Source of the DNA: Blastocystis hominis
Taxonomy: Eukaryota; Sar; Bigyra; Opalinata; Blastocystidae
Direction: 5' to 3'
Assembly (NCBI RefSeq): GCF_000151665.1
Contig: NW_013171867.1
Span: 250,946 to 314,945 of the forward strand
Length of the DNA stretch: 64,000 nt
This document shows, in pieces, positions 18,710 to 28,900 of this stretch. Each line of letters begins with the position of its first letter. Within the stretch, counting starts at the first letter, position 1. A program made the translations under genes and the position numbers. Under the pieces are notes generated by a model. The model did no database searches and had not been told where the DNA came from. It saw only the letters and a program-made list of their open reading frames with translations.

Positions 18710-19347
18710 TTAGATTATTACAGAAAAATTACAATTGGAACAGGAAAAACGAAGCTGTCCATTGGGACCGACCTCACAACTCAAAACCTTCCCACAAGGG
18801 TGGCTTTGATACACTCCGTTCAGCAGCTGCTGCATCTCCGCCATTGGCTTGTTCACGAAGAAGCCGCACTGCTTACAAACGACTGCCTGTGGTCCGTGCT
18901 CGATGAGAGATCCGGAGTAGCACCGAGGGCACGGGAGAGAACAGATATCATCCATCAGACTTCCATAGTAGTTCGCGGCGTCCTCCATCTGTTGCTCATA
19001 GTCGTTTACTGACCATTGAAAGAAAGAAGGAAGGAATACCCATTTTAGCATACTGATAGTCATACTCCTCTTCGATATAATTTATGATCTCGCTGTATTC
19101 CGTGTCGGTGAAGGCTAGGTGAAATCCCTGACTTAACAAAACAATACAATTTTCCGTTTCAAATAACCCATCCTGTATCATGTCTGATAATATTTCCCTA
19201 GAAAGAGAGAAGTGGAGAGAGATCGGTACTGAGCAATGGAACGTCTTTGTGAGTCAACCGAATTCCCATGGCGTCTGATCTCCGCATGTCTCTGCTAGTT
19301 GATCACGAGAATAAACTCAGAGGCACCTCTCTTCTCTTTCTCGCCAT
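18710..19347 (-). CDS. RPAIN: RPA-interacting-protein-like zinc-finger protein
   Basis: Animal RPAIN is an import adaptor for replication protein A. Exons: 19347-19327, 19294-19230, 19197-19040, 19008-18710 (introns 32, 32, 31 nt); 180 aa. Basic N-terminus (MARKRREQRHAEIRRHG), an acidic middle (SEIINYIEEEYDY), then the family's C-terminal zinc-binding region: CPRC, CKQCGFFVNKP, a HPCGK step and CSNCNFSVII at the end. The two first short exons are chosen because they are the only way to keep the frame open; they are less certain than the rest. Head-to-head with the hydrogenase gene (268 nt between starts). Confidence 0.75.
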
Positions 19348-19615
19348 CTCTTTGCAGGAATCCTCTAACCTCCGTATAACATGCTCGTCGCTAAGTCGTC
19401 GCTTCACATTGGGTGACCTACTCCTAAAGAGGCGGGAACAATTTGGACTCGATTTTCTTTCCCCTTGCACCCCTGGATGCTTGTGCCTGCTTCTTCGGAG
19501 ACGAGAACATTGTGTAAGAAGAGTGTAAGAAGGAATCGGTGCGTCCAGTCAGATGCGCGCACAAGAACTGGAAATCTTTGGTTTCCACATTCCAAAAATC
19601 TCTGGTTGAGACGAT

Positions 19616-22020
19616 ATGCTAAGTGCTCTTTCATCATTTGCTGTTAGACGATCGTTCCTGGCTGCTGCATCCTGCCGCTCGTTTGCTGCTGGTAAGAACT
19701 CAACATTTGTGGTCACTGGTAGCAGCTCAGGGGAATCTTGTTACTCTGAAGATCAACGGTAACGAGTACAAGGTCCCTGAAGGAATGACGGTTCTTGAGG
19801 CTTGCCAGTCTCAGGGCATTAACATTCCGTTCGTTTGCCACCATCCCCGCCTGAAGCCTCTCGGTATGCGATTTCGAACCGATTTGACTCCTAGGAAAGT
19901 GCCGAGTGTGCGTCGTGGAGATTCGAGGGTATTTTTGCGAGGCAGATCGTTCATTTGTAGAGACGAGTTCCCAATCCAGACCTCTTGCACCACCAAGGTC
20001 GCGGAAGGCATGGACATCTGGACCAACAGCCCCAAGGCGCGCTCTGCGTCCAACGAGGCTCTGAAGACGCTCATGACCACCACCACGATCACGTACCGCC
20101 TTGATTCGAGCGCTAACCCCTAGCTCCAAGTTCCAGACCCCTGAGATGAAGGAGGTGCTGACGGAGTCGTGTGATGATTCCTACGCCCTGCACCGCGACA
20201 TGTCCCTCTGCATCGACTGCAAGCGCTGCGCGCGCGCCTGCAGCGAGCTCCAGGGCATGGACGTGCTGGTGAACAACCCGCTGGACGGCGGTTTCCCCGT
20301 GGTTCCGACGGGCCACCACCTGCTGAAGGACACGGAGTGCATCAGCTGTGGCCAGTGCAACGTGCTGTGCCCCACGGGCGCCATCACGGAGCAGAGCCAC
20401 ATTCCGCGCGTGAAGGCCGCGATGCGCGCCGGGAAGGTGATGGTGCTGCAGACGGCGCCGGCCACGCGCGTGGCGTTCGGCGAGAACTTCGGCCGCGAGC
20501 CGGGCGAAGTGACGACGGGGAAGATGGTGGCGTGCGCGAAGGCGCTGGGCTTCCAGTACGTGTTCGACACGAACTTCGGCGCGGATATGACGATCATGGA
20601 GGAGGGCACCGAGCTGCTGGAGCGAATCAAGAACAAGGGACCCTTCCCGATGTTCACGTCGTGCTGCCCCGGCTGGGTGAACATGGCGGAGAAGTGCTAC
20701 CCCGAGCTGATCCCCAACCTGTCCTCCTGCCGCTCGCCGCACATGATGCTGGGCTCCTGCGTGAAGACCTACTGGGCCAAGAAGATGAACCTGAAGCCCG
20801 AGGACATCTACCTGGTGTCGCTGATGCCCTGCACGGCCAAGAAGGACGAGATCGAGCGTCGCCAGATGTGGCTGAACGAGACCACGCCCACTGTGGACGC
20901 GGTGCTGACCACCAAGGAGCTCGGCGACTTCTGCAAGCAGGAGAACCTCACCGACTGGGACTCCTTCGCGGAGATGGACTTCGACTCCCCGATGGGCATC
21001 TGCACGGGCGCGGGTGACATCTTCGGCGTGTCGGGCGGCGTGATGGAGGCCGCGCTGCGCACAGCCTACGAGCTGCAGACCGGCAAGCCGCTGGAGAAGA
21101 TCACGGTGGACGAGGCGCGCGGCCTGGACGGCACGAAGCGCTTCTCGGTGGACATGAACGGCACGAAGGTGAACTGCGCGGTGGTGCACAGCAAGTACGC
21201 GCGCGAGCTCATGGAGAACATCAAGGCGGGCAAGGAGGACCTCCAGTTCGTGGAGGTGATGGCCTGCCCCGGCGGCTGCATCAGCGGCGGCGGCCAGCCG
21301 CACAGCAACCGCGCGGACACGATGGACAAGCGCATGAACGCGATCTACTCGATCGACGCGGGCAAGAAGCTGCGCAAGTCGCACGAGAACCCGGACATCC
21401 AGACGATCTACAAGGAGTTCTTCGAGAAGCCGGGCAGCCACGTGGCCCACGAGCTGCTGCACACGACCTACGCGGCGCAGTCGGTGCGCGCGCGCGACGA
21501 GAAGGTGGAGGAGCCCGCCGCGGCGGAGGGCGGCGCGGGCGACGCGGACGTGGGCGAGGACGGCGTGACGATCATCTACGGAAGCCAGACGGGAACCACG
21601 GCGAAGGCGGCGAAGCAGCTGCAGGCGAAGTTCAAGGAGGCGGGCATCGCGTCGGCGGTGATTCCCATGAACAAGTTCGACGTGGAGCAGCTGCCCGAGA
21701 AGAAGAAGGTGGTGCTGATGACCTGCACGTACGGCTCTGGAGAGTTCCCCGATATGGCGACGGACTTCTGGGAGGCGCTGTCGAGCGAGGATCTGGACGA
21801 CGACTTCCTGGAGGACGTGAAGTTCGGAGTGTTCGGTCTGGGCTCCAAGGCGTTCAAGATGTTCTGCGAGTGCGCGCACCAGCTGGATGAGCGAATGGAG
21901 GAGCTGGGTGCGGAGCGTCTGGTGGACTGCGGAGAGGGTAACGAGAAGGACCCGCAGCAGTACAAGACCGCGTTCGAGCCGTGGAGCAAGGAAGCGGTGG
22001 AGGCGTTTAAGGAGAATTAA
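19616..22020 (+). CDS. [FeFe]-hydrogenase with N-terminal 2Fe-2S and C-terminal flavodoxin domains
   Basis: Makes H2 from protons in mitochondrion-related organelles; the added domains suggest electron input from a flavin/NAD(P)H route. Exons: 19616-19691, 19723-19863, 19895-19928, 19961-20092, 20124-22020 (introns 31, 31, 32, 31 nt); 759 aa. N-terminal organelle presequence (MLSALSSFAVRRSFLAAASCRSF), 2Fe-2S ferredoxin fold (CHHPRLKPLGKCRVCVVE), two 4Fe-4S motifs (CIDCKRCARAC, CISCGQCNVLCP), then the H-cluster motifs TSCCPGW (306), MPCTAKK (362) and MACPGGC (507). Flavodoxin-like domain from about 609 (VTIIYGSQTGTT). Strong GC bias at third positions, unlike the AT-rich genes to the right. 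TGTTTGTT at 22055. Confidence 0.96.
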
Positions 22021-22054
22021 TGTTGTAATGACTATGATTATGCTTTAACGAGGG

Positions 22055-22062
22055 TGTTTGTT
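22055..22062 (+). terminator. TGTTTGTT 3'-end motif of the hydrogenase gene
   Basis: Exact motif 35 nt after the stop codon. Confidence 0.7.
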
Positions 22063-22140
22063 TGAAGAGAGTGTGTGTGTGAGTGATGGAATGGTTGATT
22101 CATCGATTTTTCGAGATATCATTGTGATTCCTTGGTGTAG

Positions 22141-22200
22141 ATTGTATTGTAGTGTATTGCATTGTATTGTAGTGTATTGCATTGTATTGTAGTGTATTGC
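22141..22200. repeat. Three perfect tandem copies of a 20-bp unit
   Basis: Units of ATTGTATTGTAGTGTATTGC occupy 22141-22160, 22161-22180 and 22181-22200 without mismatch. They run on into ATTGC repeats (22201-22216) and about three CTTCCA hexamers (22220-22240). The tract lies between the 3' ends of hydrogenase and UTP13. Confidence 0.95.
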
Positions 22201-22265
22201 ATTGCATTGCATTGCATCTACTTCCACTTCCACTTCCACTCCCTTCCAACTCGCACAAGTTTCAC

Positions 22266-22273
22266 CACAAACA
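22266..22273 (-). terminator. TGTTTGTG (7/8) 3'-end motif, probably of UTP13
   Basis: One mismatch from TGTTTGTT; 13 nt beyond the alternative UTP13 stop. Confidence 0.45.
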
Positions 22274-22285
22274 ATCCATGATTCA

Positions 22286-25129
22286 TTAAAACGACTTAGT
22301 AGCCACGTTCACGCGCTTGGCCTCGGAACCCAACTCCGTCTCTCCATCCGTTGCTAGACTGCTCTCTCGCTTATTCACACTCTCACTATTCCTCACCCCA
22401 CACCCACATCTCTCTACTCTGCCTGCAGAATACTCATATTATGCAGAATATAATCAACCAAATACGAGTTCTGGATCAATCGGTCCGTTCTCTACGCCTC
22501 ACCCCTTTTTCCCTTCCCCACATCCAAATGACGCTTATTATACGCCAAGAACGTCTCGACGAACTCCTCAATATTCTTCACCTGCATCAGCGTATCGAAG
22601 TCATACGCATGGAACAGCACTCGCAGCACGATCTGCGCAGGAATGAACGTCCGACCGATCAAATTCCACTCGCGCGTATACGACAAAAGCTTCCAAATCT
22701 TCTCCGTGTCCAGTCCTTTCAGCAACTCCAGCAGCGTTTTCTCAAACGCAGGATCCGTCTTCATAATCTTCTCCACCAGAACGCGGAAATTGTACGGCTT
22801 GTCCAGCTCCAACGCGATCATCAGCGCCTTCGCATAGTCGCCTCGCTGCAAACACTGCTGGAACTCCTGCTCTCGCAAGAACAGCTCCTCTTTCTGCTGC
22901 AGCTCCAACTCCTCGGTCTCCTTCGTGCAGTCGCGCCAAATCTTGATCTGCCCGTCTGCCGATCCCGTCGCGAAGCAATCGATTTCGTTGGACTTTTCCT
23001 GCGGAACGGCGAGAGCCCAGATCTTGTCCTCGTGCGCGTCGATCGTGCAGACGCATTCCTTGCTCGAGATCGTGTTCACTTTGATGATTCCGGCGTTGTC
23101 GCAGCTGACCACTTGCAGATTCGCGCTGATGAACGAAGCTCGAAGCAACTAGACGTCACATCCACTCCCGAAACCGACGCTGTGATCAAAGCCTTCGATC
23201 GTGTAGAGCGTGGAGCCGTCGCGAACGTTCCACACGCGGATCGTCTGATCCCCGCTACTGCTCAGCAGGACGCTGTTGATCGTCGAGAAGGAGATGTCCC
23301 ACACTCCCTTGCGGTGTCCCTTGAGCGTGTGCACCAGCGACAACTGCGGCAAGCTCCACAGTTTGATGGTTTTGTCCATCGAGCAGCTCGCCACCAGCTT
23401 GTCGTTCGGCGCCACGCACACCGCGTTGATGCTCTTATCGTGCGCTTTCACGGTGACCTTGGCGCCGTGCAGAACGCCGTCCGTGATGCTCTCCAGATCC
23501 CACAGCTTCAGCGTTTTGTCCTCGCTTCCACTCACCCAAAACGACGGAATCTCGCAATTCTCCTCCCGCTCCAGCAGCAGTTTGAGCGTTTTCTCTGTCT
23601 CCCCCGCGGGGAACGTGTGGTTGCAGTCCTTCTTCAGAGCGCTGCCGTAGATGAGCGACAGCAACGAGCGCGCCAGCGCTCGGGGACGCTGCGAGAGCGC
23701 TCCGCACGAGACTTCCTGGAAGTGTCCCTCGCAGACGGCGATGCACATGTGCGAATCTCGGTGCCACAACCGCACGGTTTTGTCTTTGGAGGTGGTGAGA
23801 AGGAACGCTCCGTTGGCAGTGGCCTTCACGGAGAGAATGGTGTCGCGATGACCGTAGAGGAGGTTCGAAGCGAATGTGGGGATGAAGAAAAGTCGCAACT
23901 CGTAGCTGTTGGTGGCCACGGCGAGGTGATTCGAGTCGCCTACGTAGCAGAGATCGACGACTTCGTCGTTGTTGCCGATGATGGTGTGATCGTAACGCAA
24001 ACGCTTCTGATCAGGGACAAACACTTTGAAATTATTGCTGTTTGTAACGCCCAAGATGCAGTTCGCAGCCTCGGCAATGATGAGGTCTTTCAGCACAAAC
24101 AAGGACGCATAGTATTCCTTGTTTCGCTCGGTGGAAGGCTCCATTTCGCGCTTATAGAAGGTGATTTCGTTGTCTCCGAAGGAGGACTGCACTTCCTCGA
24201 AGGAGTAACTTAGCGTGCCCTTGTTTAGAGAAGCCAGACAGCGGTAGAGATGGAGAACTCCCTGGTCTCCTGCGAGCACGAAGTAGCTCTGCAGAGTGAC
24301 CTTTTTGCTCTTTTCGAGCGTGATTCCCAGGGAGGGATAGAACGAGGGAGGAAGCTGGAGGATCGATTCGATCGCCTCGTACACAACGATGGTTTTTATT
24401 TCCTCTCCGGTGAGCAAGCTCCACAAAATCACGGTCTTATCTCGCGAAGTGGAGAGCAGCAAATTGTTTTCAGTTATACAGAGGCTTGTCACGCTGTTTA
24501 AATGACCTTTCAGCTCTTTCAGAAGCTGCTTCTCCTTTTCTTCATATAAATCCCAGATCCGAATGAGCTGGTCATCGCAGCAAGTCACAACATAGAGAGG
24601 ATGGCTCGTTTTCGTGAATGCCACCAAGTGAACCACACCAAATGGGTGTCGGAAGTTGTGTGTGCAGTACCCTTTCTCGATGTCCCATACCTTCGCTGTG
24701 TGATCGCCGCTACCTGTTACCAGCAACTTTCCAGAGGGATCAATCGCCATAGCAGCAACAGGAGCATCGTGGGCCTTCCAAGCTCTCAGCATCGTGTGGC
24801 TTTCAATATCCCACACGCGGATTAGTTGATTTCGACTAGCCGTTATCATTTCTTTTCCTCCGGGCATGGTCACAAAGCACATTATCTCCTCCGCACTTTC
24901 AGGCTAATCATGATTTCAAACTAGACTCCCTTACCATATTCTCCTCAACGAGGACCTGAGTGACTTCTCTTGATTCCAAAGAGAGAAAGTAAACATTTCC
25001 ATTATATAGACAGGCCAGCGAGTTCAATTCTGGAATGTATTCCACTCGTCCACCAGAATAGCAAGACTCCTGCTTTTTATCAATCTTCCAATGTTTTGAA
25101 AGCGGTTTTGTGGATTGCTTATATTCCAT
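22286..25129 (-). CDS. UTP13: UTP13/TBL3, WD40 subunit of the U3 snoRNP (SSU processome)
   Basis: Needed for 18S pre-rRNA processing in the nucleolus. Exons: 25129-24935, 24903-23179, 23148-22503 (introns 31, 30 nt). Two WD40 propellers (for example NQLIRVWDIESHTMLRAWKAHD, SGDQTIRVWNVRDGS), then the Utp13 C-terminal helical domain (FQQCLQRGDYAKALMIALELDKPYNF, LLSYTREWNLIGRTFIPAQIVL). The simple stop is TAG 22494-22492 (858 aa). A second reading uses intron 22502-22471, a 5-nt exon 22470-22466, intron 22465-22433 and exon 22432-22286, ending TAA 13 nt before a minus TGTTTGTG. The second end fits the local 3'-motif spacing but is tentative. Confidence 0.9.
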
Positions 25130-25359
25130 AGGAAGAGATTTGGAACAAGTATGACATCACGAATAGTGGCGTTATTGCTATTGTTTTTATCTTTGGAGTT
25201 ACTGCTTCTCGCTCAAATAGAAAAGCAGACTTGAGACCACTCATGGGTTTTAGAAAAAAACAACACATTCTAATCATGTTTGGTGATTCTTTTTGTCTCT
25301 AGTTTACGATAGACATTCAAAACACAGAGACTGTAAGGCATCATAATTTTATTTTCTTT

Positions 25360-25818
25360 ATGAGTGTGGTTCGTTGTATCACAAAGCTTCCAGTTTGCCG
25401 AATTGAAGGAACGGTCGTTCATGGCTTTAAAAGAGGAAGTACTTTGCTCGATTGCCCGACTGCCAATATTTGCACAGACCATATCCAAGACGCCATTAAG
25501 GACTTTAAGAAGGGCGTATACTACGGCTGGGCGAGTTTGCATGGAACTGTTTACAAGATGGTGGCCAACATCGGTAAGAATCCAAGTTTTGGAAACGAAC
25601 ATGTTTCCGTAGAAGTCCACCTTCTTCATGAGTTTTCTCAGGACTTTTACGATGAAAACCTTAAGGTCGTTATTTTGGGTAGCATACGAACAGAGAGCAA
25701 GTTTTCTTCTCTGGACGAATTGAAGACTGCTATCCATGAAGACTGTGGTATCGCAGACAAGCTTTTAGATGATCAGGAGTATTCCTCGTTCAAATCTGAT
25801 TCATTTTTGTTGGGTTAA
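25360..25818 (+). CDS. RFK: Riboflavin kinase
   Basis: Converts riboflavin and ATP to FMN, the cofactor needed for example by the flavodoxin domain of the hydrogenase. 152 aa, single exon. Family motifs: GTVVHGFKRGSTLLDCPTAN (flavin and nucleotide site, with PTAN), GVYYGWASL, KMVANIGKNPSF and EVHLLHEFSQDFYDENLKVVILG. Monofunctional, without an FAD synthetase domain. It lies 230 nt from the divergent UTP13 start. The 3' signal after TAA is weak (T-rich, TTGTTTTTT). Confidence 0.93.
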   Translation: MSVVRCITKLPVCRIEGTVVHGFKRGSTLLDCPTANICTDHIQDAIKDFKKGVYYGWASLHGTVYKMVANIGKNPSFGNEHVSVEVHLLHEFSQDFYDENLKVVILGSIRTESKFSSLDELKTAIHEDCGIADKLLDDQEYSSFKSDSFLLG

Positions 25819-25918
25819 GGACCTTGTTTTTTATAGTCACAAGTTAAGGGCGTTTCATATCCATCTTCTTGAGAATTCTGTCTTCATTTAATAGTTTATT
25901 TTTTATTAATTTCGCAGA

Positions 25919-28900
25919 ATGTCCATAGATTATTCTGACTTACTCCACTGTAACCTAAAGGACGCCAGTGTCCGTATCAAGAAATACAGCGAGAAAGATA
26001 TGGATGCAATTGAAGAATTCATAAAGACAAAGGATCCCAATACGGCTGTCCACTATACTCACCTTCTGGTGTATAGAAGGGATTCTCTGCGTTTATTGAA
26101 CTTTATTTGCAATCAGAGCGTTATGGTTTGTGAAGCGTGCTGCCGTTTCCTGAAAATAGGCAGTGTACGCAAGGATCTTCTGAGACAATTGAGTACTGAA
26201 GAGAGGTTTTTGTCCACTTTCAACAATTCGTGCGAATTGGTGAAACAAACTTTGATTGAACTACTAGTGTGGAAAAAGGAACACCCAGCAAATTGTCTAG
26301 CAGACCGTTTATACAAGAACCCTTCTTTACAGTTGACTCCAGCCCTGAGATTGATGTTGCGCCAGGCATTGAGTCTAGAGCTGTGTCTGGAAGAGCGTAT
26401 TTCTAATACGAGATACTGTAAGAGACATCATAAAGAGTTGGAGGTTCTTGCCTTGAAGAAGTTGTACAAGATCTACACAGACCTTAAGAATGGTGGATAT
26501 AAGGATGACCCTGAGGAAGCGCTTGAAAAGAGCGACCCTCTGTTGCAACTTATCAAGAGACCTTATTTGAAGACGGAGATTGATGGCCAACCTGTGTATC
26601 TGTGGAATGTTTTGATTGATATTTGGAACTGTGTGGCTAGTGAGGATCAAATTCGCCGTTTTATTGGTAGTCTTGATGAATACAAAGAGTATTGTACATA
26701 CCCTGGCAAAAGCTTGAGTTTTAAGCCAGCCAAATTCTCTGGAAGTGGAGTGAGGGGTTTTCTGAAGTACTACACACTCAATTCCCCTTATTTCATGGTG
26801 AAAAGGTTGAATCTTCTGAAGTACTCCAACTATTGGACTTTACGTTTCGCGCTGATCATTTTCCAGGCGTGCCATGGCTTTAAGGATGAGGAACTGGATA
26901 GTAAACGAGTTCCTATTTTGGTTGAATGCGCTCTCCGAAACATGAATGTGAATTATTGGAATAATATCCAAAACGTGCTTTCGGACGAGGAGTTTTCTCT
27001 ATTCCTTGATCAAGTAATGGATGCATTGACTCTAATAGAGTCAAATGAAAAGTTTGCTTCCTCTACTGAGCTGAGCTTTGCTCTGGTCTATCTTTGGAGA
27101 TATGTTCCCTATACCAATCCTAAACTTGCCGCATTGATGGATGCTCTCACGCAGTCCGAGAAGGATATTGTTCAATTCAGAAATGAATTTTTGAAGTTTC
27201 TCCAGCAGGACGTTCCCTTTGATTTTGATTATAACATGCTGCCAAAGGATATGAAGGAAATGTTCACCACGGTCCGAAAGTTCGAGTCGTTAGTTTGTTT
27301 AAAGGGTTCGTCGTTGCTGAACAAGGACGATCAATATCAGCGCAACAACATTCTGAACTCGGTCGTGGAAATGGCGGTTTATTCGCGCGATGTTCGATGT
27401 GTGCTGCGTTGCCTGAACATGATAGCAAGCATGGAAGCGAAGTTCACTGATCTCTCGATCATTTGGGGAAATCATAGAGAACTGTTCAGTCCTGATTCGT
27501 TGGGTTTGTCTCCACTCTCTGTCCAGCAGAGTGGTTCTGCAGAAGTAACGAAGACTTGCCGCCAAAAGATCGTGGATTTACTGCTGGATTGGGCACAGCA
27601 GAAAAAGGGCACACTTATGGTGAATCCCTTGCTCTACTTCATTTTGTATATGTACTTCTATGCATCCGAGTATCCTGAATATGAAGATGAGTACTGCGAA
27701 ATGATGAAGCCCATTGTCGGCTATCTAGTTAACAAAAAGCTTCAATGGGACGATATGGGTCTCCCTAATCTCTTCAGTGTTGATTCTCAACGTTGGGCCA
27801 ATCTGAGTCGTTCCTTCTGCTTATCGGCTCGCTTCAGCCATCTGGAGCTCCCAGAACGAAAGAGACACTTGATTGTAGAAAGCTTTATGCGAGGAGAGGC
27901 AAGCTATTTGCCCAAAAAAGCCTCATTCGGTGCTCATGGCTTTATTGTACTCAACTTATCTATGGAAAGTGGTATGGATTTATTTAAGCCAATGGTGTCG
28001 AAGCCTCTTTCTATGATTTTGAGCTTCATGAATGACGAGAATTCAAAGAGATCGTACGTAGCCAAGTTATTCAAGAGGGTGATTAGTTCTTCACTCATCG
28101 CAAGAAATGCGGAAACTAGCCAGACGACAAAGCAGGAGGTCCCCAATACAGATATGATCTTCGTAACCACGATTACGCACCTGCTATATACTAAAGACTA
28201 TATGGTGCTGGATAATCTTTTTTGGGACATGACGATTCCCTATCAGCCCTGTTATTCTGGATACAGTGCGTTGCAGATGTTGATGACTCTCGAGCCGTCA
28301 GCAATGTCTCTGAAGGATTATTTGAACAGAACAAATGAGAAAACAAGACATGAATATATGCATAAGGACAAAATCGCGAAAGTTCTCTCCAAGGAGATGT
28401 CTGCACTCCAACAGCTGCAAAAAGTTGTTAGTAAAGGGCTCATTCCTGAGACCCCTGAGATTACGAATATCTATAGTCCTGTCATCGAAGAGGCGGCCAA
28501 ATCATTTACTCAGTCAACGAATTTCGTTAACAGTGTGGAGTTAAGCGAGGCTTCGTTAACATGGATTTTCTCTGCCATGCAGCAGTATAATTTGTTTACG
28601 ATTTTGAATACTACGGATCATCAAAAGGTAATACAGAATTTAAGCGGTCTGAACGACTCGGATCTTCTGTTGCTTGCCTCTCTCACGGCTCTGCGTCTTC
28701 AAATCGTATTCCAAGGAGCCGTTATGGTCATTTCGATTAACCAGTCTCCGAATCCGCTTTTCCAGAATCAACTTGTGGAGATGGCGAAGCAACTCCATCA
28801 GGAACTTCTCTCGGCTCTGACGGCGCAAGTTCTGGTCAACAATGAGATTCAGTACAGAGAACTGACTCCAAATATAACTGAATTCACGATCAAGACCACC

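Noticed and set aside
20113-21879. Long minus-strand open frame antisense to the hydrogenase
   Set aside because: A shadow of GC-rich third positions; Arg/His/Leu/Ala-rich with no family match.
22351-24213. 620-aa plus-strand frame opposite UTP13
   Set aside because: Antisense shadow of a well-matched WD40 gene.
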